Of a DNA stretch of 64,000 bases, positions 11,514 to 22,990 are shown piece by piece. Under the pieces are notes generated by a model. The model was not told the origin of the DNA. It made no database searches and saw nothing but the letters and a program-made list of their open reading frames with translations. How positions within the stretch are numbered: the stretch's first letter is position 1; each line of letters starts with the position of its first letter. Origin of the DNA: Polytrichum commune (lineage: Eukaryota; Streptophyta; Polytrichopsida; Polytrichales; Polytrichaceae); contig OX485807.1 in the NCBI GenBank assembly GCA_950295325.1, forward strand, positions 1,676,501-1,740,500, in the 5' to 3' direction. A program made the translations under genes and the position numbers.

Positions 11514-12630
11514 TATAGCAAATATTATGGGCCACACTAAAAACGTCAAAGATACTATTGTGAACTCACACTATATTCGAACCCACATCATACAACATTG
11601 GAGGTTTAAGTGTAGGCTAGAATACTTATATTGTATGGAAAGTAGTGTGCACTTGAGCAACTTTCAACAAAGTGAGATCCAATTCAGACCCCTCCTACCT
11701 AGGTGATTTTGAATTTAAGATTTGAATATTTTATTTATTTCTACGCATAGATTTTTGCAAATTTTAGAGCTTCCATTTTGTAGAATTCTCATTGTTAAAT
11801 GTTACTTGTCTTAAAATAGTATTCCAAAGATTTTAGTATTTTTCAAAACAACATAGTTTCTATCGAAGTTGCATGGGTAGGACATGCATGTGGAGAGAAT
11901 GATGCAAAAATAATTCCCTCAAATTGTAAGGTTCCAAACTAGTTTAATGCAATGGTGTATATTGTGGGCCACACTATAGTGCAACAAAGGGTAGTCACAC
12001 TAGAAGTATGCCCATTGTATTTGCTATCAACAATGTGGTGGTGGCCTTCACCTTGGCCACTATTCAAGATCATGGTAGAAGTGTTTGAAAGGGCATGTTC
12101 ACACCCTGTACACCAACTGCAAGCACAAAGGGTGCTAAAACGGGTAACATTGTTTTAGAGGGGAGTAGTCTTCATATACATCCCACACTTTCACTCTATA
12201 TGAGCTTCATAAACTATGGGTCCCGTGATCAAAACCAATATCTTACAACACACGAGGCTTTCCATAGAAATAGTTGAAGCTAAAATTCTATTTGGTCAAA
12301 GAATGTGAGGTATTGATACTTGATTCCCTTACAGAGGAGTTGAAAGTTGGGCCGCAATATACCCAAACTATTCCGGTCAAGGAGGGAGGGGCTTTCCAAG
12401 CCCGAACCGACGGAATTATAGTGATTGGGTATGACGTGTTGGTCCAACTCCCATCCTAAACTCAACATTCTTTTGTTCTAGGACATTATAACTTATGGAG
12501 AACCAATGTACTAAGTTGGCATGTGGCAACAACTCACCACATACGGATTGCATGCTAGTATTATAGTTTACCCACAATAAACTTTACAAGCATGCTAAAC
12601 TAGCAGAACACTCTTTAGTGGCCACATGTA
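11514..12630. other. gene-free stretch
   Basis: No frame longer than about 75 codons and no recognisable domain. Composition and broken frames suggest old mobile-element debris. Confidence 0.4.
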
Positions 12631-12637
12631 GAGCATA

Positions 12638-13020
12638 TGCACCATAATTGATCACTTAAGAGATTCTACACTAGATGTGGAGAAGTATAAGGCGGTGCAA
12701 ATTTTTCGCGTGTAGGAAGATAGCAATTAGGAGGACTGCAATTTTTGTAGTAACTTACTCCTTAGATTACTGTGAATTTTGAAGCCAAGAGTAAGCTTGC
12801 ACATATTACCAATGTCTACAGTTTGTCATAACCACTCATTTAATTGCTCATCCGTCCTCCCCTTAGCACTCAAACTAGGGACATGTGTCATGACACTATT
12901 AGTTCGGGCCTGATCGAAATTTAATGCCCAAACCGATCAAAATATTGTCCCAACCTTATCGAAATTATGGCACCCTATAAGTTCCCGACGGGGTCTTGGG
13001 TAAGGAATAGGCACCTCTAA
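12638..13020 (-). repeat. dispersed repeat, copy 1 (inverted relative to 58.7 kb copy)
   Basis: The reverse complement of this segment aligns with 58676-58975 and in part with 59300-59460. Shared blocks include TAGAATCTCTTAAGT, GTGAATTTT next to a CCTTAG block, and a block around TAACCACTCAT. The copies are diverged and differ by small gaps. No coding potential was seen, and the class is unknown. Confidence 0.6.
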
Positions 13021-13192
13021 TGTAGTTTGCTTTCTATTTCCAAACAACCTGGCATGTTATATGTGTTAGAGTTTGGCATACTAACCCGCAAAATGAGAGT
13101 GATTTTCTAGCTAGAAGGGTAGGGTGAAATATAAAGCTCATGAGTTGGCAACTGCCACTGCCGTCGGTCTCTGCAACCAAGGCATTCTCTTA

Positions 13193-13566
13193 GGGCCGGT
13201 TTACACTACGGTGGAGAAGGCCTCCAGTTGGTCAAGAATGCTTGGCCAAGACATGGTTATATGAGGCAAATGGTGGATGTGCCGGAGAAGAATTAAAGGC
13301 AATAAAATATTTTTATTGAGTTGGGCTTTTCCGGAGGAGGAGTTTCTTGTCCGGCCTCAAGAGGCCGGAGAAGCCCAACTCCAAAAAGTGTCGCCATGTA
13401 AGCGGCCATGTCATTTTATCATCCATGAGAAAAGTTCACCACCATTATTTTCTTCACCTAGTGTAAACACCCACCGGTCAAGAGTTGCATTTTCGACCAA
13501 TCACAATTGAGAAACGCCCTTTTTTTAATGACCGGTGGACTTCTCCACCGTAGTGTAAACCAGCCC
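13193..13566. mobile_element. Tourist-like PIF/Harbinger MITE (short form)
   Basis: 374 bp with terminal inverted repeats starting GGGCCGGTTTACACTACGG, flanked by TTA at 13190-13192 and TTA at 13567-13569. A 3-bp TTA/TAA target duplication with a GGGCC-type terminus is characteristic of PIF/Harbinger and Tourist elements. Its left ~118 bp and right ~254 bp match the two ends of the 1.3-kb element at 19187-20509, so it is an internal-deletion derivative of the same family. Confidence 0.88.
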
Positions 13567-13569
13567 TTA

Positions 13570-14159
13570 GGGCCACTTCACACACAAAGCTGAAGGCCCC
13601 TAATCATGGCAATGTAAGAGCTCTCATTGGTCAAAATAGCAAAGACCGTCCAAGTTCACTTCACACGAGGAGGTGAAGGCCTAAAGGCCCAAAGAAAAGT
13701 GTGTGGATGAAAAGTCTACATGGAGTCCTACATGGTAGGTTATGGATAAGGGTGCATGATCTACTAGAATTTGCGTCAGACCCACCTCGAAGAGGTGGGC
13801 TTGACGAAAATTCCGGGAGACCATGATTTTTTTTAATATTTTTTCCAACATGACATATTTCAGGACAAGTTTCAAGATAGATTCCAGAACAGATTCTAGG
13901 ACACACAAACACCACCAAGTAATTCTCTTAAATTGATAAAGTTTGAAACATATTATATTAAACCAAATCCTCCCCTCTTTTTCTGCCAACAAAATATGCA
14001 ATGGTCCTACATCATGGTCCATTCTCAATTCACACTATGCTTGAGGGCCCGTGACTACATATAACGGCTTTCCCAACACCCATGGTACAACCTTTGGATG
14101 AGAGTCAAGGGTACTCAACATTCAAGGTCACGGCTCTTGGCTCATGTGTGAAGTGGCCC
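13570..14159. mobile_element. Tourist-like MITE, GGGCCACTTCACAC family
   Basis: 590 bp with ends GGGCCACTTCACACA and its complement TGTGTGAAGTGGCCC, flanked by TTA on both sides (13567-13569 and 14160-14162). It abuts the previous MITE, with a single TTA serving both. The interior shares a segment around GAATTTGCGTCA with the element at 30737-31078, showing one family. A second terminus-like stretch (CTTCACACGAGGAGGTGAAG) lies inside near 13656, suggesting a nested or rearranged copy. Confidence 0.85.
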
Positions 14160-14198
14160 TTAGATTCGAACAAAGAGTTTGAATGTTCGGATCCCAAG

Positions 14199-14584
14199 CT
14201 ACAGTAATTATGGTATTTAGTGTCATATGGTATTTTATGTCACTATGGTGTTTTTCCGGATGACACTTCTTATGAATAAGTGAACATATAGTGTCATGGA
14301 TGATGGATGAGTTCCTCCATTGGCCAAAACCCCACCTTCTCTTGTCAGCGACTTGTGACGAAATATTGTCATGGATGATTGAAATTGGATGAAAAATAAC
14401 TTGGTAAGTGACAGTATTTGCAACGCTATAAATCTGTAAACCCAACTTCTTCTTTTTTTACAAATAATGACAAATAATGTTGGGTTAACATTTATTGTCG
14501 GTGACACTACACCATGGATTACAACTAGCAATGAGCGAGACAATTAGAATCGGTGAAACTGAAAATATCATATTTAGTGTAGTT
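14199..14584 (-). mobile_element. CTACACTAAAT-family miniature element
   Basis: About 386 bp running from CTACAGTAATTATGG to CATATTTAGTGTAG. Its interior is the reverse complement of the element at 55352-55730 and of the truncated copy near 63.2 kb, including the blocks around ATGACAATATTTGT and AACATTATTTGTCATT. No coding capacity. Confidence 0.7.
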
Positions 14585-14784
14585 GTTTAAGAATAATGTG
14601 ACCATATCTTACGTCCCATTGAAAAATCCCTACTTGTTGAAGAGTGTTATATAGATATTAATGTAGAAAGACAACATTGTTATGGGCTGAATAAAGTTAT
14701 TTGTGTGAAAGAATGTAAGGACATAAGTGGTTTGTCTCCATACTTGCTCACGAGGGAGTAAGGTAACATGGAACTTTGCCCTCT

Positions 14785-15018
14785 CACTAGTACACGAACT
14801 ATGATATTTAGTGTCACTTGCTATTCCAAGTTACACAATCCTATATTTTATTTTTTTGCTATTGATGTAACTTTTTACCAAGTAGAGTTGTTGATGTTTT
14901 ATAATGTCCAAACAATTGATTTCACATATGTTGGTAAAACATGACATATATAATAAATAGATATAGCATTGCGGAAATCCAAATAGTAAGTGACACTAAA
15001 ATACAATATTCAACGTAG
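14785..15018. mobile_element. short TIR element, GATATTTAGTGTCACTT type (copy a)
   Basis: About 234 bp with ends ATGATATTTAGTGTCACTT and its near-complement AAGTGACACTAAAATAC. It is nearly tandem with a second copy at 15076-15293: both carry the same internal order, including ATAGCATTGCG close to the right end. The outer bases on the left are degraded. Confidence 0.6.
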
Positions 15019-15075
15019 CTCCAGACTCGATAACTATGGGTTGAATGTTGGTTGTAATTGTCTTGTCCAATGATA

Positions 15076-15293
15076 ACTACACGAAATATTATATTTAGTG
15101 TCACTTACTATTTGGAGTTACACAGTGCTAAATATTTTTACTATTAATGTAAAGAATTTACAAAGTAAATATGCTAATGTTCTATAATGTCTAAACAATC
15201 AATTTAACTTTTGTTGGCAAAAAGTGAGATAAATAGTTATAGCATTGCGTAGTTCCAAATGGTATGTGACACTAAATATAATACTTAGTGTAG
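15076..15293. mobile_element. short TIR element, GATATTTAGTGTCACTT type (copy b)
   Basis: About 218 bp bounded by ACTACACGAAATATTATAT and its complement ending ACTTAGTGTAG. Homologous throughout to copy a directly upstream. Non-coding. Confidence 0.65.
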
Positions 15294-15506
15294 CGAGCCC
15301 CATGCCGTTGAGTGCGTCCTAGTCTTCTCTACGCCTACTTTATTTCTTTCCTAAGCATGTTTTTATTTGTCAATCATCTTACAACATGTAGCAAGCCCCA
15401 TGTCTTTGAGCACCTCCGGCCTCCACCTTGCCTACTAGAAAGGATAGATGAGAAAATACAAATTATAGAGTGAATATGAAACATAATAGCATGCCCCGGG
15501 TGGATG

Positions 15507-15542
15507 CTAAACTCTAAACGCTAAACCCTAAACCCTAAACCC
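15507..15542 (+). repeat. interstitial plant telomere-type repeat
   Basis: Five consecutive heptamers of the CTAAACC (TTTAGGG) type; the first two are mutated (CTAAACT, CTAAACG) and the rest match. A shorter pair occurs near 36125. The tract is far too short to be a telomere. Confidence 0.8.
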
Positions 15543-16720
15543 CGTGCTTAGCCCCGTGCCGTTGAGCACCTCGCTCCATTTCCATCCTCATTTTTCTTCC
15601 CTTGCTAACCCCGTTCTATTTCTCACCACTCCACGGAATAAACCCTAATCCCATATTTCTTATTAAACCGGGGTCCACCATTACTCATGTTGGAAATCTC
15701 ATGTAACTAAATACATGATGCATGGGACTATCACAACCCATGGGTGTTACCTAGATGTATTCTCACTTGCTCATAACAATGTAGTAGTAACTTGGCACCA
15801 ACCATGACAAGAGCAAATAAAACTATGCTTTATGTCTCCAAAAATTGCTCAAAAGGTAGATGTGCCTAAATCCAATGCACAAATAATTTGGACACCTATG
15901 TTTCAAAGGTACATGGTTAGGTGTGGATCCAATGCCGGACACTTGAAAAGACACGTGTTCAAAAGGAGATTGGTATATGTGCTCAAAACATGCTAACCAT
16001 TCTAGGGTCAACATCAACATGATTGGGGGACCATATGACCACTAAATGAGCAAGAAAAACTTCATTTTGATAGTACCTAAGTTGTTTTTTTTTTCAAATG
16101 AGGCAAATGGCTATGGTCACAAATTGAAGTTGCTAATCATCTTGCACTAATTGTGTATTAACTATCCTACGGAAGTGGGTGCAACGAGAAAAATATCCAT
16201 ATAATATAGGGTTAATGGATGTTCCCAAACATTGCCTGTAACATTCCATGGAATATTCTCATTGTTGGCTTTGTAGTAGGAGTGTTCAACATTATTAGGG
16301 AGTCATTTTAAAATTCTAAATTGTATGTTGTAAATGTGATGTGGCATGATTGTACTTTGTCATAGTGGAGCCTAGGGTTTCTCAACACTATAGGAGAACA
16401 AAGGTATGCCTTATATGCTAGAATCTACTACCATTTGATTGACATGTTTATGCATACATGCTTTCGTTTTGTTCAAGTAAAAATTATTGTTTGCTTCCTT
16501 GTTATTGATGCGCCTTCGATTCGTAAGTCGATTCTACAATTTTAAAGTTGGGATTGAACTTTTCTCACTCTTTTGTAAGAACATTGCATGCTAGAAAAAA
16601 AAACAACAGGCCCGTAATTTATGAATAATCTATGGATACTTATAACCATCACCATTACTGACGTTGGTTTACAATGTTTATGTCCAAACTTTTTTTGGGA
16701 TCATGGTAGCAACCTTCAAC
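15543..16720. other. gene-free stretch
   Basis: No supportable gene or complete repeat. Short frames only. Confidence 0.4.
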
Positions 16721-17110
16721 ATTGCCAACGATGGTTTATGGATTTTTGGTCCAAAACCTTTTGAGGTCGTGGTGGATTGTTGAGTTGAATATGAGGCTAG
16801 GAGGGGACCCAAATTATCATGGCCACCAACGGCCATGCATAATTGGCCTCCCTTGCCAGCATTGGAAGCAATTTTCAACACCACCAACGATGGTTTATGG
16901 TGTTTTGGTCCAACATTTTTGGGGGTCTTTGTGGTTTTAGACATTGATTATGATTATAAGAGGGGACCATGAAAAACATGGCCACCAACAACCATTCATA
17001 TGTGCCTTTCCTCCCAATGTCGTCAACGGCCCTCAACACTACCATCATTGGTTATGGAGTTTCGGTGCAAATGATTTTGAGTAAAATTGGATTTAAAGTT
17101 TAATAAGAGC
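16715..17110. repeat. degenerate tandem repeat, ~159-bp period
   Basis: Three diverged units in direct orientation, each containing a block like CAACGATGGTTTATGG (at about 16727, 16886 and 17045), followed by TTGGTCCAA-like and CATGGCCACCAAC-like blocks. No coding function was seen. Confidence 0.65.
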
Positions 17111-19180
17111 GATTTATTTATTTTTTTCTCTCAAATTTCTACTCATTGTGTTGATACATTTTTTAAATCACTTATCACCTCCAAAATGTTGAGTTAATTA
17201 ATTTATATTTCTTTTCATATGTGTTTCGTGAATCTATGTCTTGGATGCTTATTGAAGGTAAGGCCGCACATTGGGAGGGAAGGAAAAATGTCATGGTTCA
17301 TGGTAACTATACAAAATATCCCCCATCCTAAGGGTTTCATATGACCGTAGATTCAAGATTGGCAAGTGAGGTAGTAATCCCACATGTGAACTACCAAGGG
17401 TTGGGTATTGCTTGTGTGGGTGATTCTCCTTCACATGCACTACCATATTGCTAAGGTGAACATATGTGCATCATTTAGTTCACGCAAATCAATTGTAAGC
17501 ATTTACCTATACTATTTAAAAAAACACTATCATTGTAATGTTGAAAGAATTATGAATGTTATTCTATTTTATATAATGTTTTGATCTTTGAGGTCATGGG
17601 AGTCACAAATCCAATTTGTTTAGAAATTTGTGATAGGGGAATACAAGGCCCATATTACTAGAAATATGCAAATTGTGTGCATATGAAACTAAGTGAAGGA
17701 AAATATGAATGCAATTGCAACTATCTAATATAATAAATACATGGATTGCATTATCCTTGACAACTCAAACCAAATAGATGAAACTTATTTTCAACTCTTC
17801 AAAACCCCTCAAATATGGTTTCCCAAAGAAAGAAAAATCAACACGTAATCTCGTCTGCAAAGTGAAACTAATTCATGAGCAAAATCTCCTTTGCAAAGTT
17901 TGCAAAATGTATTAATAAAAACACATTAACATTTCAAAACCAAAAAACCTCAAATTGGTAGCTCATATTTGATTATTTGTTTATTCTCAATTTGATAATC
18001 TATTTAGATTGTGCATTACATTGCATGACATTATCATTACATTGTTCATCACTCATTGTTCATAGTTTAAGAAGTTTCTTTGTAGGATCCTACTTCATTG
18101 CAATATATGTCACTTCTAGATTATTTCTCATGTGCCCATGATTGTTTATAACCATGACACTTATATATGCATGTGCCCATGTGTGAGGCCAACCAAGTAA
18201 GGCTCTAACAATTGCCATGTGGTAGAGTACCATTCATAACATACCAAAGCCACCTATTCTAAGACAACTTTCACATCCACTTCTCTAATTACATCACATC
18301 AGCGGTAGAGTGGACAAATTTACTTCTTGAGCAATGGGCTTCTAGAAATGGATGTGTAAGCCCATTGCTTTAATATAGTGATAATTGATGAAAATTTAAT
18401 TTATAGTTGTATGACACAATATAAGGTAATTTAGCTTAAGGCGGTTAAGATTTTATGCACATCAAATTAAGGCATTAGAATATGAAGGCCCTCATCATCT
18501 AGATAATGAAGTGTATTGTTAATGGCATGTCACATGGTGAAATAAGAAGTACGCCAAACATTTGTTTTGTTGGGGCTCACAATATTCTACATTGCCCAAC
18601 AATAATATAACAATCAAATCATGACAACCGAAGAGCATGTATATGCCTAGCATATGAAAGTTGTCGGCACATGATATGTGAATATTACCTCTATAATAAA
18701 CAAGATGTATATTTTCATTCTAAAATTATATTAAATTTATAATATAGCAAGAAATATGGTAGGTACAACTTTGATATATACATTCCATATCTATTTCATT
18801 AGTATCTCTAACCATGCATAAATTCACATGTACCTCCCTCTACATAAATATTTCAATCAATAACAATGTTTGGTTTGGGATTCTGGGTAGCATATTCCAA
18901 ACAATTTTTTTTTTTCTTAGACAACCCATAGAAAGTGGGGTTTTTGGGGTAGATCATAAAAATACTTGGAACTTCTAAATATAGCCATCAAATCCACAAA
19001 TATAGGCCCCTGCTTGTGCTCATGCTCATGCCCTAGCTTCACTCCAAAACACACCAGATGATTGTTGGACACCTCATCCAAGGTGATTGCCATAAGCATG
19101 TTGTCATAGCTAGCTATGTCGACGCATTAAAGAAAACCATGGTAAATTATGCTTGGGAAATAAGGGACGACAAAAGGGAG
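17111..19180. other. gene-free AT-rich stretch
   Basis: Two kilobases with no frame of note and no recognisable domain or repeat boundary. Confidence 0.4.
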
Positions 19181-19720
19181 GGCTTAGGGCCGGTTTACAC
19201 TACGGTGGAGAAGGCCTCCGGTCGGTCAAGAATGCTTGGCCAAGACATGGTTATATGAGGCAAATGGTGGATGTGCCGGAGAAGAATTAAAGGCAATAAA
19301 ATATTTCTTAAGGAGTCTTGACCGGTTGAAGTCTAAACACCTAGAGGAGAAGTCCACCGGAGAAGTCCACCAGAGAAGTCCACCGGTGAAGAGAAGTTCA
19401 CCTAATGGTGAAGATTTTTTGTGATAAAAAACCATAATTATCTTCATTCACATTGTATCAAAAGATTTCAACAAGAATTGTGTTCATAAGAATTGTGTAA
19501 TATAATGTTCAATTTTATTCAAAAGATAATGAAAATTGTCAAATTGCCAATTGTCAAGTTTGGCCCATGTAGGAAATAAATGTCTCCTTGGGTGTTTAAG
19601 AATGAAGAGGGGAAAACCCATACACATTGGACAAAGCACTACTCTTTGGTATTATTTAAGACATGCTCTCCTCTTAATCATCCTCATCAATTTCTCTCTT
19701 CTTATCTTTGATCTTCAATC

Positions 19721-20029
19721 ATGGATAATCGAAGAAGAGAGATTTTGTGCTCTCTTATGATCTTTATGGTTTTGAAGTATTTTATCGTTTCAACTATGGC
19801 GATACAAAAAACCATCATGTATCACCATAATGCTTCAATTATGATGATGGCATATTTTTTGTTTGGGAGCAAGGAGAGGGTGGTGTGGAAATTTGACCGG
19901 CCAAGTGGATATGTGTCACAATTTCTTCTTGGATCGTATAATGCAAAAATGTTCAAAGATCGTGTACGGGTGAATAAGCCTACTTTTTTTTTTTTATTAA
20001 TGTCATTTGCTTGGACCCATGTTGAGTAA
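19721..20029 (+). pseudogene. PIF/Harbinger transposase N-terminal fragment, frameshifted
   Basis: A 102-codon frame whose last third (FLLGSYNAKMFKDRVRVNKP followed by TFFFLL) resembles the segment preceding the DDE domain in HARBI1-like transposases. The frame then ends. The expected continuation (LGPMLSNQPLRKKIA, with an RK-x-I motif) appears immediately afterwards in another reading frame, from about 20007, pointing to a frameshift. That second frame runs into the GA microsatellite and is destroyed. No catalytic DDE residues remain. This is a pseudogene inside the long Harbinger element. Confidence 0.6.
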
Positions 20030-20083
20030 CCAACCATTGCGAAAGAAAATTGCACAAAAAAAAATCGCTAAGGAGCTACTACA

Positions 20084-20093
<10 letters not shown>

Positions 20094-20176
<83 letters not shown>
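20094..20176 (+). repeat. (GA)n microsatellite
   Basis: About 40 GA dinucleotides preceded by a short CA run. It lies inside the long Harbinger element, in the interior absent from the short MITE. Confidence 0.95.
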
Positions 20177-20178
<2 letters not shown>

Positions 20179-20512
20179 CTTGCCAACACCTTAGGTTTTG
20201 AAAAAAACCAGATCTAAAATGTACGGTCCAGATCTGTTTTTGAAAATTAATTGTTTATTGAGTTGGGCTCCTCCGGAGGAGGAGTTTCTTGTCCGGCCTC
20301 AAGAGGCCGGAGAAGTCCAACTCCAAAAAGTGCCGCCATGTAGGCGGCCATGTCATTTTATCATCCATGAGAAAAGTTCACCACCATTGTTTTCTTCACC
20401 TAGTGTAAACACCCACCGGTCAAGAGTTGCATTTTTGACCAATCACAATTGAGAAACGCCCTTTTTTTTCATGACCGGTGGACTTCTCCACCGTAGTGTA
20501 AACCGGCCCTTA

Positions 20513-22002
20513 GTACCTATTGTTGACATAACCAACCAACTAGCAAGCCTCCCCCTATGTAGCATCGCTATCCACACTCAATCTTATGTAGTGGACGATA
20601 TGTAGCATTGTAGATTGCACTACGTTAATATCATCCACATTATTGTCCATCCCCACTAGGTCTTATGAATGTGTATAATCAACTTAGTATCTTAGAGACA
20701 CCGTGTCTACTTGGATGTTTTCCACATTGTGAATAAGGATATCGGTATAATATTCTTGACCTTTGAATACCTACTCCGGGTAATAAGAATACTTATGCTC
20801 ATAGACAAATATTCGTGGCAGAAGGAGAATGCCAACTTCATGCATGTGTGGCTTGTGGATTGTGAGTCATGGTGCTAACAACTAGTCGGCACCATGTGGT
20901 CCATCTCATTTTCAAATTGCTCCCAAATTAATGTGGTTAGTAGTGGTACACGATGTTACTTTTCATCTTACAAAGACCAAAGGATCCATGTGCATAAAAT
21001 TAATGTTCAACATGAGTATTAATAAGGATAGATGCACGGCTATAACATACCTAGCCCAAATGGTATCACATCCTTCAATACCACTATTGATACCATAAAC
21101 CAGCCGATCATTTCTTGATATGGGTTTTCTCAATGTTTTCATCTATTTGATATAACTTTCATCCAATCGAGTCTTCATCATCTCAATATGTATGATAACC
21201 TCATTTTAAAACAAAGGAATTGTTAAATTGATCACGTAGTTTGTTATAATGACCACAAAGACGCTTTGCGTGGTCACATGACCTGTCAAAATTTGCATTA
21301 TCTTAGCACACATGAAAAGGAGCATGGTATTGGCTATGTGTTAAAGCTAATAAACTTAGCCAACTTAGATGACAATTTAGAACCTAGTTGACACATGACA
21401 TATCGACTGTGATCGATTTAACAAGTGTGTGGTCAATTTAACAATCCCCTAAAAAAAACATGGAAGATGAATACTTCTCTTGCAATTTCTCATTCATCCC
21501 CTTTCAATCGAATCATTATCTAGTCCATGAAAATCAACAACGATGCCCAAAGTTTTCAACACCCACCATGAATGCTTTTCAACCAAGGATGTCAAAGCCA
21601 ACGTGCCAACCTCAACCTCTCGGAACATGGAATATTTGCGTCTCGCCCTGCCCTGCCCGCCCAGTGCCCAAAGTCGTCTTTCAGATGTGTTCCTAAAAGT
21701 TGGGGAAGACTTTTCTCCTCATGGTATCAAAAAGGTCATTAAAATTTTTCATAAAAAGAAAAGAAAAGAAAAGAAAAGAAAAGGGTAGGTGTAAGTTTAG
21801 TAGGCAGAACAAGGAATCCTTAGTCAAGGCTCGAAGCTATTGGGAACTTGCCAGGAACACATTGACTTGGCTCCAGTCTCCAAAGGGTGGCTTTGGTCCT
21901 TTTACTCATTTATTCTAAAGTGTGTGCGCGTGTGTTTTTCTTCTGAAAAATTAATTGAATTATATACCACTTGCATAATTCACTTTGGGCACAGAACATT
22001 AC
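20513..22002. other. gene-free stretch with an (AAAAG)n run
   Basis: No recognisable gene. A short AAAAG pentamer run lies near 21752-21782. Confidence 0.4.
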
Positions 22003-22005
22003 TAA

Positions 22006-22556
22006 GGACCGCTTCACACTATGGCCGTCCAAGTTGAGAGGCCGTGGGATTGAATGGCCAAACTTTGTTGAGAGTCCAAAGAAATGGGCTGAAAATAGCC
22101 AATAAAATAAAGTAAGTGGAGCCTTTGGCCGGGTATAGTGTGAAGCCTCCAAAGGCCAAGTTCAAAGTCCAAACATTTGGCCATGAATTCTCATGGCCTC
22201 TCGACTTGGACGGCCATAGTGTGAAGCCTCCAAAGGCCAAGCTCAAAGGAGCATCCCACTTTATTACTTGCCCAAAACAACCCCTCCAATCTAACGGCCA
22301 AGATCTTGCCAATGATTGGTTTCTTGATGAAAAAAACCCGACAACCTCTCGACCATAGGTTGGGTTTCCATTCCCGTCCAACCCAAACTTCCTTCGCGAG
22401 TTTGCCACCTTCGTCAAAAAGTAAATTTTAAGTTGCGATGGCCTTTGGACGTTGGGCTTAGTGTGAAGGGTCGAGAGGCTAAACTCTTGGTTTCTTGCAA
22501 TATGATTGGTGGAAATCGACGGCCTCTCGACCTTCGGCCACAGCGTGAAGTGCCCG
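22006..22556. mobile_element. TIR element with TAA target duplication, compound structure
   Basis: 551 bp between TAA at 22003-22005 and TAA at 22557-22559. The ends begin GGACCGCTTCACACTATGGC (left) and, complemented, CGGGCACTTCACGCTGTGGC (right). A third terminus-like copy near 22195-22227 (CTCGACTTGGACGGCCATAG) forms a better inverted pair with the left end, so one element may be nested within, or partly duplicated inside, another. The TAA duplication and the CTTCAC terminus suggest PIF/Harbinger. Confidence 0.7.
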
Positions 22557-22708
22557 TAAGCAATTACACGATGTTGTCTTCTCAAAGAAAGAGGTTGTGA
22601 TCAAAAGATTTTGATAATTTACAGTTGTTTGTCGAAAAGTTTACAGTACACAGTTTGAGTGCTTCCTATAAATAGGGACTGTGGGAATTAAAGGATAATT
22701 ATGCTCAT

Positions 22709-22990
22709 GTGAAACCTAGTCCCACGGAATGCAGCCAAGGAGTTGTGTACAATTATACATCAACTTTGACACTCTTCAATGTAGCTGAAAATTGGACACA
22801 CTTTGTATTGGAGTTTGCACTCTATAGCTCCATTGGAGATAACTTAGATTTCTTTCGCTATTCAAATTGTAGTATTAGGCAATCCCAAGTTCTTTTTGCC
22901 ATTTGATTATCAAGTTGATATTAGCCTCTATCTCATGGGGGGGGGCGCTACACTCCTCATTGTGGGGAATTAGCCATCTCTTACACATCT
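22709..22990 (+). pseudogene. non-LTR retrotransposon C-terminal remnant (copy 1)
   Basis: The translated segment around 22781 reads WTHFVLEFALYSSIGD. This is a mutated form of the His/Cys-containing EAHFVLECPLYNS motif found C-terminal to reverse transcriptase in plant LINE-like elements. A homologous and better preserved copy is at 36.43 kb. The cysteine is replaced by Phe here. No reverse transcriptase is present upstream. Confidence 0.5.

Larger units (their letters stand above)
19187..20509 (+). mobile_element. PIF/Harbinger element, long internally deleted form
   Basis: 1323 bp with the same termini as the MITE at 13193 (GGGCCGGTTTACACTACGG and complement) and flanking TTA at 19184-19186 and 20510-20512. 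Between the shared ends lies about 950 bp absent from the short form. This holds a transposase N-terminal fragment (19721-20029), a frame continuing it in another register, and a long GA microsatellite. It is non-autonomous now, but it links the MITE family to a PIF/Harbinger source. Confidence 0.85.
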
